Shown: positions 1-7,503 of the stretch, one piece after another | How positions within the stretch are numbered: the stretch's first letter is position 1 | Layout: each line of letters begins with the position of its first letter | Source: an uncultured Erysipelotrichaceae bacterium | GTDB lineage: Bacteria; Bacillota_I; Bacilli_A; Erysipelotrichales; Coprobacillaceae | Direction of reading: 5' to 3' | Length of the DNA: 14,948 bases | Assembly (NCBI GenBank): GCA_937917505.1 | Contig: CALDMQ010000191.1 | Location: 1-14,948, forward strand | Position numbers and translations under genes: made by a program | The notes under the pieces: generated by a model | The model's database searches: none | Told to the model about the DNA's origin: nothing | What the model saw: only the letters and a program-made list of their open reading frames with translations

Positions 1-643
1 CTAATCTCGAAATATAAGATTGTGAAATCCCCAAGATTTCAGCAACATCTTTTTGTGTTAATTCTTCATGTCCTATAAGTCCATAGCGCATCATCAAAAT
101 TTCTTTTTCACGATGATTTAAATGTTTCAATTCTTGATAAAATTTTTCCTTTTGATCACGATGCGTCATTTCTTCTTGCACAATATCATGTTCAGTTCCA
201 ACAATATCCGATAATAAAAGTTCATTTCCATCATAATCTACATTTAAAGGTTCATCTAAAGAAATCTCTTGTCTTAATTTGTTATTTTTTCTTAAAAACA
301 TCAATATTTCATTTTCTATACAACGTGATGCATAAGTCGCAAGTTTTATATTTTTGTCCATTTTAAATGTATTAACAGCTTTAACCAAACCTATTGTTCC
401 AATACTAATCAAATCCTCAATACTGCCATTTTGAATTGAATCATATTTTTTAGCAACATAAACAACAAGACGCAAATTATGTTCAATTAAAATATCACGA
501 GCTAACAAATCTCCATCTTGCCATCGCTTCAAAACATTTTCTTCATCTTTCCCTTTTAATGGCTCTTTTAAAACATCATGTCTTCCAATATAATATAGAA
601 TCTTCTTTTTGGTAAACAAAGTTTTCAACCATTGTATGATCAT
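1..643 (-). CDS. sigE: RNA polymerase sporulation sigma factor SigE (3' end cut by window edge)
   Basis: This is the mother-cell sigma factor of early sporulation, which directs RNA polymerase to mother-cell promoters after processing by SpoIIGA. The first 214 residues are visible. A short pro-sequence of about 16 residues precedes YYIG. Region 2 contains ILIEHNLRLVVYVAKK, EDLISIGTIGLVKAVNTF and LATYASRCIENEILM. The linker SLDEPLNVDYDGNELLLSD is typical of SigE/SigK, and the region 4 helix-turn-helix TQKDVAEILGISQSYISRL runs off the window. By comparison with known SigE only about 16-18 residues are missing. The ATG at 643 overlaps the spoIIGA stop as ATGA, behind GGGAGGG, so the two are translationally coupled. 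The adjacent spoIIGA and the YYIG motif favour SigE over SigK. The pro-sequence seems about ten residues shorter than in Bacillus subtilis. Confidence 0.95.
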   Translation of the reverse strand, partial: MIIQWLKTLFTKKKILYYIGRHDVLKEPLKGKDEENVLKRWQDGDLLARDILIEHNLRLVVYVAKKYDSIQNGSIEDLISIGTIGLVKAVNTFKMDKNIKLATYASRCIENEILMFLRKNNKLRQEISLDEPLNVDYDGNELLLSDIVGTEHDIVQEEMTHRDQKEKFYQELKHLNHREKEILMMRYGLIGHEELTQKDVAEILGISQSYISRL

Positions 644-1362
644 AATAACCCTCCCATCAATTGTGTATTCAAAATACAATCATACTCACATTGTGTTAAA
701 ACACCTGCATACAAATGCTTAAAATGGCAATGATGGATATCAATATCATGAAGTTCAATAATTTCAATATTCTCTTTATGTGTTGCTGTGATAACTTCAA
801 TATGATCAATAACTTGATAATCATTTAATTTTGACTTTAAAACAAAAATCAAAGGATACCCTTTATAAAAAGTCTTATTGCCATTATCTACCAACCCTTT
901 CAAACATTGTTTATTCATCACAACATCTACAACATCGTTTTGACTGATTTTATAATTACAAAAAGTAACATAGAAATATCCAATCAATAGACATAATGTT
1001 CCTACAACAAAATAAGAAAAACCACTCATACCTTCAACCAAAAGAATTCCTTGAAAAATCAATGATTGTGGTAAAATAAATTGCATAAATGAAAGCAGAG
1101 ATATATAAATAAATATATAAATAGGATAAAAAATATACGTTTGTTTACGAAAATAAGCAATAGTTAAAATGAGATTATAAAGAAAAATAAACCCTTCAAA
1201 TAAATCAACATATAAAAAGAACAAAGACAAATTATAACTCAATGTGTATATAAGCAAATCCTTTACAGACATCTTGATGCTTAGTAAAAAACATAATATT
1301 TCAAAAGACAATAAGATTAAAAATGCATTCACTACATACGTGATCTCTACATAAACTTCCAT
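640..1362 (-). CDS. spoIIGA: SpoIIGA, sigma-E processing aspartic peptidase
   Basis: This is the membrane protease that cleaves the pro-sequence from pro-SigE in response to a forespore signal. The 240-residue protein starts MEVYVEITYVVNAFLI, a typical SpoIIGA opening. About five hydrophobic segments follow (roughly residues 8-28, 34-54, 57-71, 76-97 and 114-135), then a soluble domain with KGLVDNGN. D159 there corresponds to the catalytic aspartate of the D-S/T-G-N motif, with Asn in place of the usual Ser. It is shorter than the about 300 residues of the Bacillus protein, mostly at the C-terminus. An upstream in-frame ATG at 1404 was rejected: the ATG at 1362 has AGGAGGGGAGG right before it, and the longer form would run through the apparent promoter. 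It overlaps sigE by 4 bases. Confidence 0.9.
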   Translation of the reverse strand: MEVYVEITYVVNAFLILLSFEILCFLLSIKMSVKDLLIYTLSYNLSLFFLYVDLFEGFIFLYNLILTIAYFRKQTYIFYPIYIFIYISLLSFMQFILPQSLIFQGILLVEGMSGFSYFVVGTLCLLIGYFYVTFCNYKISQNDVVDVVMNKQCLKGLVDNGNKTFYKGYPLIFVLKSKLNDYQVIDHIEVITATHKENIEIIELHDIDIHHCHFKHLYAGVLTQCEYDCILNTQLMGGLL

Positions 1363-1381
1363 AGCCTCCCCTCCTAACTTC

Positions 1382-1414
1382 ATTATAAAGAAGAAGCCAT
1401 TCATAAAATGTCAA
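1382..1414 (-). promoter_or_regulatory. spoIIG-type promoter with long 21-bp spacer
   Basis: On the minus strand a perfect TTGACA (1414-1409) and a perfect TATAAT (1387-1382) are separated by 21 bases. That is too long for an ordinary sigma-A promoter, but resembles the B. subtilis spoIIG promoter, which has a 22-bp spacer and is activated by Spo0A. The plus-strand heptamer TGTCAAA over the -35 differs from the 0A box TGTCGAA at one base. The predicted start is near 1375, giving a leader of only about 13 bases that begins with the ribosome binding site. Spo0A control is inferred. Confidence 0.6.
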
Positions 1415-1444
1415 AAAAAAGAGTGAAATTTTATTTTCACTCTT
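1413..1444 (-). terminator. Rho-independent terminator of asnS
   Basis: A perfect 10-bp stem (1419-1428 paired with 1435-1444, 6-base loop) is followed on the minus strand by a run of eight U. The upstream arm overlaps the asnS stop codon. The U-run flows directly into the TTGACA of the spoIIGA promoter. Confidence 0.9.
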
Positions 1445-2828
1445 AGAATTTTAAGTTTCTAGGTGTTCTTGGGAATGGTTCTACATCTCTGATATTTTGC
1501 ATACCTGTTAAATACATTAAGAAACGATCGAATCCTAATCCAAACCCAGCATGTTTACATCCACCAAAACGTCTTAAGTCCATATACCATTGAAGTCCTT
1601 CTTTAGACATTCCTTTTTCGTCCATGATTCTTTCTAATACATCATATCTTTCTTCACGTTGACTACCACCAACAAGTTCACCAATACCTGGAACTAGTAA
1701 GTCACAAGCTGCAACTGTTTTGTTATCATCATTTAAACGCATATAGAAAGCTTTGATTTCTTTAGGGTAATCTGTCAAGAAAACAGGACCTCCAACAACT
1801 TGTTCACAAATATAGCGTTCATGTTCACTATTTAAATCCATACCCCATTCAACTTTGTTTTCAAACTTCACATCGGCTTTTTCAAGTAATTCAATAGCTT
1901 CAGTATATGTCATACGTTTGAAATCACTGTTTTTTACTTGAGTAATACGGTTGATACAATCTTTATCAATCATTTGTTCAAAGAATTTCATTTCTTCTGG
2001 TGCATTTTCTAAAACATAATCAATACAATATTTTACCATATCCTCAATTAAATCCATATCATCTTCAAGATCTGCAAAAGCAATCTCAGGTTCAATCATC
2101 CAGAATTCGCTTGCATGACGTGATGTGTTTGAATTTTCAGCTCTAAACGCCGGTCCAAATGTATATACATCTCTAAATGCCATACTAAACGCTTCAACAT
2201 GTAATTGTCCTGTTACTGTTAAGAATGCTTCTTTTCCAAAGAAATCTTTATCAAACTCAGTATTATCAATTGTTGTTGCTCTAAACATTTCTCCAGCACC
2301 TTCACCATCATTGCTTGTAATAATTGGTGTATGCACATAAACAAATCCTTGAGATTGGAAAAATTCATGAATTGCCATTGATAAAACACTACGTAATCTA
2401 AAGATTGCATAGAATGTGTTAGCTCGTGGTCTTAAATGTGGAATTTCTCTCATGTATTCAAAAGAATGTCTTTTCTTTTGAAGTGGGAAATCATCATCAC
2501 ATGCCCCTTCAATAACAATTTGCGTCGCTTCAATTTCATAAGGTTGTTTTGCATCTGGAGTTAATTTGAATTTCCCTAAAACTCGAATTGCACTCCCTGT
2601 ACTAATGTGTTTTATTTCATCATAGTTATCTAAACTTTCTTTCAAATAAACAACCTGACAGTTTCTAAAATAAGTTCCATCATTCAATGCAATAAACCCA
2701 ACTTGCCCATTGTCTCTATTTGTACGTACCCAACCATCTAATTCTACATACTCTAAACTCTCTTTTTCTAATTCCTCTCCTGACATAACAAGTTCATATA
2801 ATTCTCTAATTGTCATAAATTCAAACAT
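1443..2828 (-). CDS. asnS: Asparaginyl-tRNA synthetase
   Basis: AsnRS joins asparagine to tRNA-Asn using ATP in the cytosol. The 461-residue product is full length for the family. An N-terminal OB-fold anticodon-binding domain (about residues 28-125, with VELDGWVRTNRDNGQVGFIALNDG) is followed by a class II catalytic domain. Motif 2 appears as FRAENSNTSRHASEFWMIEPE and motif 3 as GFGLGFDRFLMYLTG; the C-terminus RDVEPFPRTPRNLKF is typical. AsnRS is favoured over AspRS by overall similarity and by the asparagine T-box in front. A longer start at 2858 was rejected because ATG 2828 has AGGAGG seven bases upstream (2841-2836), while the longer form would read into the leader terminator. An alternative ATG four codons downstream is possible. 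Confidence 0.96.
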   Translation of the reverse strand: MFEFMTIRELYELVMSGEELEKESLEYVELDGWVRTNRDNGQVGFIALNDGTYFRNCQVVYLKESLDNYDEIKHISTGSAIRVLGKFKLTPDAKQPYEIEATQIVIEGACDDDFPLQKKRHSFEYMREIPHLRPRANTFYAIFRLRSVLSMAIHEFFQSQGFVYVHTPIITSNDGEGAGEMFRATTIDNTEFDKDFFGKEAFLTVTGQLHVEAFSMAFRDVYTFGPAFRAENSNTSRHASEFWMIEPEIAFADLEDDMDLIEDMVKYCIDYVLENAPEEMKFFEQMIDKDCINRITQVKNSDFKRMTYTEAIELLEKADVKFENKVEWGMDLNSEHERYICEQVVGGPVFLTDYPKEIKAFYMRLNDDNKTVAACDLLVPGIGELVGGSQREERYDVLERIMDEKGMSKEGLQWYMDLRRFGGCKHAGFGLGFDRFLMYLTGMQNIRDVEPFPRTPRNLKF

Positions 2829-2841
2829 ATCTTTTCCTCCT

Positions 2842-3068
2842 TTAATAAAAAAAGCCATTCCCTAAGGAACGACTTTTATCGCGGTACCATCCTTTTTCAT
2901 AATCTTATGATTATGCTCTTTTGACTTTAACGCAGTTAACGAGATAGTCTACTTCATTTCTCCTATCTGGTTCATTGAGTGTTCCATATCATCTATGTGT
3001 TTTGCTTTCACTATCCAAAACTCGCTAACAAGACTTTTTTGATGTATGTTCTCAAATCATTACCTGTA
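2842..3068 (-). ncRNA. T-box riboswitch leader of asnS (asparagine)
   Basis: The conserved T-box antiterminator sequence AAGGATGGTACCGCG lies at 2894-2880 on the minus strand and is followed by an intrinsic terminator. The 5' part holds a Stem I-like region: GCGAG near 3024 and TAGTGAAAGC near 3010 resemble the distal bulge and loop. The likely specifier is AAC at 2983-2981, in the context GGAACACTC, matching asparagine and the downstream gene. Uncharged tRNA-Asn would pair with AAC and with UGGU, favouring the antiterminator and asnS expression. The specifier was read by eye, without folding. Confidence 0.9.
2846..2876 (-). terminator. T-box regulated terminator before asnS
   Basis: An 11-bp RNA stem (2876-2866 with 2861-2851, two wobble pairs) with a 4-base loop is followed by a U-run on the minus strand. 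It competes with the antiterminator formed by the T-box sequence just upstream. Confidence 0.88.
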
Positions 3069-3074
3069 TCAATA

Positions 3075-3103
3075 TTATTACCATTTTTTTAAATCAATTT
3101 CAA
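3075..3103 (-). promoter_or_regulatory. Promoter of asnS T-box leader
   Basis: TTGAAA (3103-3098) and TAATAA (3080-3075) with a 17-base spacer sit directly after the rex stop codon. The start would fall near 3068. No terminator is visible between rex and this promoter, so readthrough from the rex operon into the T-box leader is possible. Confidence 0.55.
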
Positions 3104-3106
3104 TAC

Positions 3107-3742
3107 TTATTCATCATTTACATGCATTTTTAAAACCAATTCTTGAATTGCCATCACAACATCAACTGTTTGTACAACAACATCTTCTCTAACAGTAAAA
3201 TGACTATGTGTAAAATCCACAATACCTTTAATTCCTAAATCCATTAAACGATCTACTGTTTCTTGAACATGATCACTAATTGCTAAAATAGCAATCTTAC
3301 ACCCTTTTGGAAATGTTTCTTCTAAAGTATCAATATGATTCAACTTCACGCCAAATTGTTCACCAACTTTGTTATAATCTTGATCATAGCCACAAACAAT
3401 CTTTCCAACAGTATATTGCCAACGATTATATTTTAAGATTGCACTTCCTAAATTACCTATTCCAATCAAAACAATTTGCTCATCCAAATTCAACCCTAAC
3501 AAATTATTTAAATTATTGATCATATCTTCGGTATCATAACCAATACCACGTTTTCCTAAAGAATCTTTATGTGTTAAAAAACTAAAATCTCTACGAATCG
3601 TTGTATCTAAAATACCTGTTTGTTCACTAAGTTCACTTGATAAGAAATTACTTTTTCCTTCGTGTTGCATATTTCTTAAAACTTTCAAATACACTGGAAA
3701 ACGTGCCATTGTTGCTTTTGAAATTTTTTGCTTTTTTTCCAC
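3107..3742 (-). CDS. rex: Redox-sensing transcriptional repressor Rex
   Basis: Rex is a homodimeric repressor that senses the NADH/NAD+ ratio and controls fermentation and respiration genes. The N-terminal winged helix has TGILDTTIRRDFSFL (about residues 42-56) and the wing KRGIGYD. The Rossmann domain begins VLIGIGNLGSA with GxGxxG at residues 94-99. The C-terminus IQELVLKMHV matches the swapped helix of the family. Length is 211 residues, against 215 in B. subtilis. Several starts are possible (GTG 3757, GTG 3742). I chose GTG 3742 because GGTGAT, complementary to the 16S rRNA 3' end, is four bases upstream and the N-terminus then matches Rex proteins; GTG 3757 would overlap tsaD by 14 bases. 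It is the last gene of the tsa operon. Confidence 0.93.
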   Translation of the reverse strand: MEKKQKISKATMARFPVYLKVLRNMQHEGKSNFLSSELSEQTGILDTTIRRDFSFLTHKDSLGKRGIGYDTEDMINNLNNLLGLNLDEQIVLIGIGNLGSAILKYNRWQYTVGKIVCGYDQDYNKVGEQFGVKLNHIDTLEETFPKGCKIAILAISDHVQETVDRLMDLGIKGIVDFTHSHFTVREDVVVQTVDVVMAIQELVLKMHVNDE

Positions 3743-3743
3743 A

Positions 3744-4751
3744 TTAATCACCAACACTTTCTTCTTCTAAATCATAAGCAGGTTTCACACCTAAATCTAA
3801 CGCTGAAAACACTTTGTTTTCATACATAATACGTGCTGCCGAAGCAATCATTGCAGCATTATCTGTACAATAAGACACTGGTGGGAATAAAACTGGTATA
3901 TCACTTTCTTTGCTCAAACGTTCTCTTAATCCTTTATTTGCACTCACTCCACCCGCAACAATAATTTGTTTCACTTGATAATCTTTAGCTGCTTTGATTG
4001 TCTTAGAAACCAAAACATCTAAAGCGACATCTTGAAATGAACAAGCCAAATCTTCAGGAATAATGTCTTCTCCTTTTTGAGAAGCATTATGACATAAATT
4101 AATAACTGCTGATTTTAAACCACTAAATGAAAAGTGGTAAGAGTCATCATTGAGTGGTAAAGGAAGTTGATAACGATGAGTTCCTTCTTTTGCCATGCGG
4201 TCAATCACTGGCCCACCAGGATAAGGCAAATGTAAAACTCTACCTACTTTATCATAAGCTTCACCAATCGCATCATCTAAAGTTTCACCAATCACTTCAA
4301 AAGAGAAAGGTTTTTTCATATAAACAAGTTCGCTATGTCCACCACTAATAACCAAACTTAAACATGGATATTGAATATCTTCAACCAATTCATTAGCATA
4401 AATATGTCCAGCAATATGATGAACACCAATTAATGGTTTATGATAAGCCAAAGCAATTGTTTTTGCAGCTTGCATACCAACATGTAAAGAACCGACAAGT
4501 CCTGGTCCTTTTGTAACTGCTACAGCATCAATATCCTCCAAAGATACTTGAGCTTCATTTAATGCTGTTTTTAAAACAGTAGACACACACTCTACGTGCA
4601 TACGACTCGCTATTTCAGGAACAACTCCACCATATAAACGATGCACATCAATTTGTGAAGCTACAACATTACATAATAATTCCCTTTTATCTTTTAAAAT
4701 CGCTACTGACATTTCATCACAACTTGATTCAATCGCAAGTATTATACTCAT
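3744..4751 (-). CDS. tsaD: tRNA N6-adenosine threonylcarbamoyltransferase TsaD
   Basis: TsaD transfers the threonylcarbamoyl group to A37 of ANN-decoding tRNAs, working with TsaB and TsaE. The 335-residue protein opens with ILAIESSCDEMSVAI, the nucleotide-binding ASKHA fold. The metal-binding motif HIAGH gives H112 and H116; KGPGLVGSL, SGGHSELVYM and the late DNAAMIA motif are all present. The ATG at 4751 is preferred over one 5 codons upstream because GGAGGCGG precedes it, and it overlaps the rimI stop as ATGA. The stop at 3744 almost touches the rex start. Confidence 0.97.
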   Translation of the reverse strand: MSIILAIESSCDEMSVAILKDKRELLCNVVASQIDVHRLYGGVVPEIASRMHVECVSTVLKTALNEAQVSLEDIDAVAVTKGPGLVGSLHVGMQAAKTIALAYHKPLIGVHHIAGHIYANELVEDIQYPCLSLVISGGHSELVYMKKPFSFEVIGETLDDAIGEAYDKVGRVLHLPYPGGPVIDRMAKEGTHRYQLPLPLNDDSYHFSFSGLKSAVINLCHNASQKGEDIIPEDLACSFQDVALDVLVSKTIKAAKDYQVKQIIVAGGVSANKGLRERLSKESDIPVLFPPVSYCTDNAAMIASAARIMYENKVFSALDLGVKPAYDLEEESVGD

Positions 4752-5197
4752 GCTTCCGCCTCCCATTGTTTCACCATTAAATAAGCATCTTCGTGATTAT
4801 CTTGATAATAACCTTTACGAATAGCTACTTTTTCAAAGCCACACTTTTTATAAAGTCCAATAGCTTTATCATTGGACACCCTCACTTCTAAACTCATTTG
4901 CACTGCTTTTAAGCGTTTTGCTTCTTCAATCATTTGTGCAAGCAACAATGTTCCTAATCCCTGTTTTTGAAAACGAGGATCAATACCAATTGTTGTAATT
5001 TGTGATTGTTCATACATCGCCCATAACCCAACATACCCTACAATATGATGATGATCTTCTAAAATATAATTATGTGAAAATTCATTTTCAAAAAGTTCGT
5101 ACATAAAATCCTTTGTTGTCCATGGTGTCGCAAATAAAATCCTTTCTAATTCCACCACTTCTTCAAGATCCTCAATATCCATTGCTCTTATAAGCAT
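4748..5197 (-). CDS. rimI: Ribosomal protein S18-alanine N-acetyltransferase family (RimI-like GNAT)
   Basis: This is a GNAT-fold acetyltransferase of 149 residues, full length for RimI. The acetyl-CoA motif is FQKQGLGTLLL (residues 76-86). LEVRVSNDKAIGLYKKCGF (103-121) and the C-terminal YYQDNHEDAYLM are RimI hallmarks. RimI acetylates the N-terminus of ribosomal protein S18 in Escherichia coli; the substrate in Firmicutes is less certain. The position between tsaB and tsaD is common in Firmicutes. ATG 5197 overlaps the tsaB stop by ten bases, with no strong binding site of its own, so translation is probably coupled. Confidence 0.92.
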   Translation of the reverse strand: MLIRAMDIEDLEEVVELERILFATPWTTKDFMYELFENEFSHNYILEDHHHIVGYVGLWAMYEQSQITTIGIDPRFQKQGLGTLLLAQMIEEAKRLKAVQMSLEVRVSNDKAIGLYKKCGFEKVAIRKGYYQDNHEDAYLMVKQWEAEA

Positions 5198-5793
5198 ATT
5201 TTCTTAGCCTCTACATCTTTTAAATATGTTGGAACTAGTTTATCAGCATTCTCTATTGACTGAATATCACGTGATAATTCATACATATTTTTAGCCAAAT
5301 CAACATCTACTTGTGGATAACCTACAACTTCACTTTGTCCAACAACTTGATATCCTTCGAAATCTTTCATTATATTCTCAAATTCATCTATAGCCAATAA
5401 TTGTTCTGGGATTAATGCTTTTCCTTGATGATAAGCACATACAAACACTTTATGACTACGTGCATCTATAACGCTCACACAATCACTCAATCCTGCATAA
5501 GAAATAAGAGAAGATAAAACTTTAATCTTAACATCACTAATCACACTTAATGTTTTTGCAATTGTCATAGCAACACGTTCCCCAGTATAAGAACCTGGAC
5601 CTCGTGTAATAATCATTTCATTTACATCTTTTAATTCTTTATGATATTGATTTAATAATTTTTCTAAATATGGAATTGCATTTTCAGATTGTCTTTGTGA
5701 TCCTAATTCTTGGATAGATTTAAGACATTTTCCATCTTCATATAAAGCAACTAATAAATATTGATTTGATGTATCCATGATTAAACTTAACAT
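5188..5793 (-). CDS. tsaB: tRNA threonylcarbamoyladenosine biosynthesis protein TsaB
   Basis: TsaB is the non-catalytic ASKHA-fold partner of TsaD in t6A synthesis. The 201-residue protein begins LSLIMDTSNQYLLVALYED, and the motif ITRGPGSYTGERVAMTIAKTL (62-82) is diagnostic. A degenerate C-terminal half is usual for the family. ATG 5793 overlaps the tsaE stop by seven bases. It forms an uninterrupted operon with tsaE, rimI and tsaD. Confidence 0.95.
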   Translation of the reverse strand: MLSLIMDTSNQYLLVALYEDGKCLKSIQELGSQRQSENAIPYLEKLLNQYHKELKDVNEMIITRGPGSYTGERVAMTIAKTLSVISDVKIKVLSSLISYAGLSDCVSVIDARSHKVFVCAYHQGKALIPEQLLAIDEFENIMKDFEGYQVVGQSEVVGYPQVDVDLAKNMYELSRDIQSIENADKLVPTYLKDVEAKKICL

Positions 5794-6233
5794 TGTTCTA
5801 ACTCCTTTAAAACTTTTTCATATTGACTTCCTATTGCTACAAATTCAAAACGACGACTCTCATCTTCATTTTTATAAATATGTATTTCCAAATGTTCTTG
5901 AGGAAGAATATTTCCAATAAATTGAGGCCATTCAATAACACAAACTCCTTCTCCCTCAAACATTTCTTCAAATCCTAATTCTTCATTTTGTCCCTCTAAA
6001 CGATAAGCATCAAAATGATACAAAGGTAATTGCCCTTGATAAACTTTAACAATTGTAAATGTTGGAGAGTTGATAATTCTTTTCACTCCCAAACCTTTTC
6101 CTATACCTTTTGTAAAAGTTGTTTTTCCCGCTCCTAAGTCTCCTTGTAGAGTTAAAACAAAACCAGGAAACATCATATGGGCTAATTTCTCACCAAAATC
6201 AATCATTTCCTTTTCATTTGAAAAAGTTATCAT
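5787..6233 (-). CDS. tsaE: tRNA threonylcarbamoyladenosine biosynthesis ATPase TsaE
   Basis: TsaE is a small P-loop ATPase that drives turnover of the TsaB-TsaD complex. The 148-residue protein carries Walker A GDLGAGKTTF (31-40), NSPTFTIV (55-62), HFDAYRL with D75, and VIEWP with E101. AAGGAGG lies seven bases before ATG 6233. It sits 12 bases after the Ntdp gene and is the first of the overlapping tsa genes. Confidence 0.96.
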   Translation of the reverse strand: MITFSNEKEMIDFGEKLAHMMFPGFVLTLQGDLGAGKTTFTKGIGKGLGVKRIINSPTFTIVKVYQGQLPLYHFDAYRLEGQNEELGFEEMFEGEGVCVIEWPQFIGNILPQEHLEIHIYKNEDESRRFEFVAIGSQYEKVLKELEQC

Positions 6234-6245
6234 GGCATTTCCTCC

Positions 6246-6773
6246 TTATCTTTGTTCTTGATAAACACGATACCAATATTCCGCAAAACCTGGTCGAAAT
6301 GGTCCTGTCATATTCATAGCCATATCAATTAAAAGACGAAGTTGTTCATTTAAAATCTCATCTAATCGATCACTATAGCCCATTAAAGCCTTATGTTGCC
6401 GATATTCCTCTTCATCTAATATTTTATATTTATAATCAGGAAAAACTTTTAAATCCAAATCATAATCAATGTATTTCAAAGCTTCACCATCATACAAAGT
6501 TGGAGATGCAATATTACAATAAAAATGCACTCCGTTTTTACGAATCATACAAATCACATTATACCAATGATGTTTTGGAAAATAACAAATAGCTGGTTCT
6601 CTTGTATACCAACGACGTCCATCTGATTCTGTAACTAAAGTATGATTATTAATGACAATAAAATGATTATCTGTTTCTTCAAGAACAAACCCTTTATTCC
6701 AACAGCGATGTATATGTCCATTATGTTTATAACAATGAATCATTACATCTTGTCCTTTTAATGGTTTATTCAT
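6246..6773 (-). CDS. DUF402 / nucleoside tri- and diphosphate phosphatase (Ntdp) family protein
   Basis: This 175-residue protein matches the DUF402/UPF0374 family, which includes B. subtilis YgaC and Staphylococcus aureus Ntdp; the latter hydrolyses nucleoside tri- and diphosphates. Family signatures are REPAICYFPKHHWYNVICMI (58-77), the acidic YIDYDLDLKVFPD (101-113) and DEEEYRQHK (120-128), which supply metal ligands in characterised members. AGAGG lies before ATG 6773. It is the first gene of the operon with tsaE. The enzymatic role is taken from the family. Confidence 0.88.
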   Translation of the reverse strand: MNKPLKGQDVMIHCYKHNGHIHRCWNKGFVLEETDNHFIVINNHTLVTESDGRRWYTREPAICYFPKHHWYNVICMIRKNGVHFYCNIASPTLYDGEALKYIDYDLDLKVFPDYKYKILDEEEYRQHKALMGYSDRLDEILNEQLRLLIDMAMNMTGPFRPGFAEYWYRVYQEQR

Positions 6774-6801
6774 TATACATACCTCTTTCTATAACAGTAT
6801 T

Positions 6802-6830
6802 ATTATACACAAGTTCCTCTTATTTTGAAA
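6802..6830 (-). promoter_or_regulatory. Promoter of the DUF402-tsaE-tsaB-rimI-tsaD-rex operon
   Basis: A perfect TATAAT (6807-6802) has a weak TTTCAA -35 (6830-6825) at 17 bases. It lies about 30 bases before the first gene and after the thiT terminator. No other promoter is evident down to the asnS leader. Confidence 0.5.
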
Positions 6831-6831
6831 G

Positions 6832-6862
6832 AAAAAATAAAAGAACCCCTCATGAGTTCTTT
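6832..6862 (-). terminator. Rho-independent terminator of thiT
   Basis: A stem AAAGAAC/GTTCTTT (6862-6856 with 6846-6840), extended by two further pairs, is followed by a U-rich run on the minus strand just past the thiT stop. Confidence 0.85.
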
Positions 6863-6863
6863 A

Positions 6864-7415
6864 CTATCTTATTTTTTTGAAAAAAGGTTGTAAACGATTA
6901 TATAAAACAGGAACAGCAATAATACATACAACAAGAGTTGCTAAATTATACCACAAATTATATACAAACGAATAAACCCAAGGATTTCCTGTTGCATATT
7001 CTGCAAATAACCATGCTCCTGAAAAATAATGACTCATAAATTTCAAAAACATACTTAAAATAACTCCCCAAAATATAGGAATGTCCATTATTTTTGTTGT
7101 CTTTAAAAGCGGTGCTATTCCACAAACTCCTAAAGGTAAAACATAATCCAACAAAACAGACCATGGACCATAATATGTTGCCATTCCTAATACAAATTGC
7201 AACAAAGCAACACCTACACCACAAATAATTCCATAACGCACACCCATTAAATATGCACACAAGAAAATAGCAATAATATCAATAGAAATTGTTCCTCCTT
7301 GTGGCATTTCTGGAATGACTTTATTCACTAAACTTAAAACAATTGTAACAGCCATAAACATAGCAGTTAAAACAAGTGACAGTACATTCCATTTCACTTC
7401 AAACTTTCTTTCCAT
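6864..7415 (-). CDS. thiT: Thiamine transporter S component ThiT (ECF type)
   Basis: ThiT is the membrane substrate-binding subunit that captures thiamine and works with the shared ECF energising module. The 183-residue protein has about six hydrophobic helices. PQGGTISIDIIAIF (39-51), ATYYGPWSVLLDYVLP (79-94), SHYFSGAWLFAEYA (128-141) and YNLWYN (152-157) are family signatures and include thiamine-contacting positions known from the Lactococcus protein. ATG 7415 is chosen because GGGAGG lies nine bases upstream; a longer start at 7490 would translate the riboswitch terminator. A TPP riboswitch in front supports the substrate. ECF A/A'/T genes are not in the window. Confidence 0.93.
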   Translation of the reverse strand: MERKFEVKWNVLSLVLTAMFMAVTIVLSLVNKVIPEMPQGGTISIDIIAIFLCAYLMGVRYGIICGVGVALLQFVLGMATYYGPWSVLLDYVLPLGVCGIAPLLKTTKIMDIPIFWGVILSMFLKFMSHYFSGAWLFAEYATGNPWVYSFVYNLWYNLATLVVCIIAVPVLYNRLQPFFKKIR

Positions 7416-7456
7416 TCTTCTTTTCCTCCCTAATAATGAAAATAAGGAGCCTACAA

Positions 7457-7488
7457 ATAAAAAAGCTTTCCTACAAGCGTAAGAAAGC
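7457..7488 (-). terminator. TPP-controlled terminator before thiT
   Basis: A 10-bp stem with one wobble (7488-7479 with 7474-7465) and a GCUU loop is followed by a U-run on the minus strand. It lies between the TPP aptamer and thiT, as expected for transcriptional shut-off when TPP is bound. Confidence 0.88.
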
Positions 7489-7503
7489 AAAAAGTCATTA
7501 TTT

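Noticed and set aside
2125..2340. Open frame of 71 codons on the plus strand
   Set aside because: It lies antisense within asnS and has no ribosome binding site or recognisable product.
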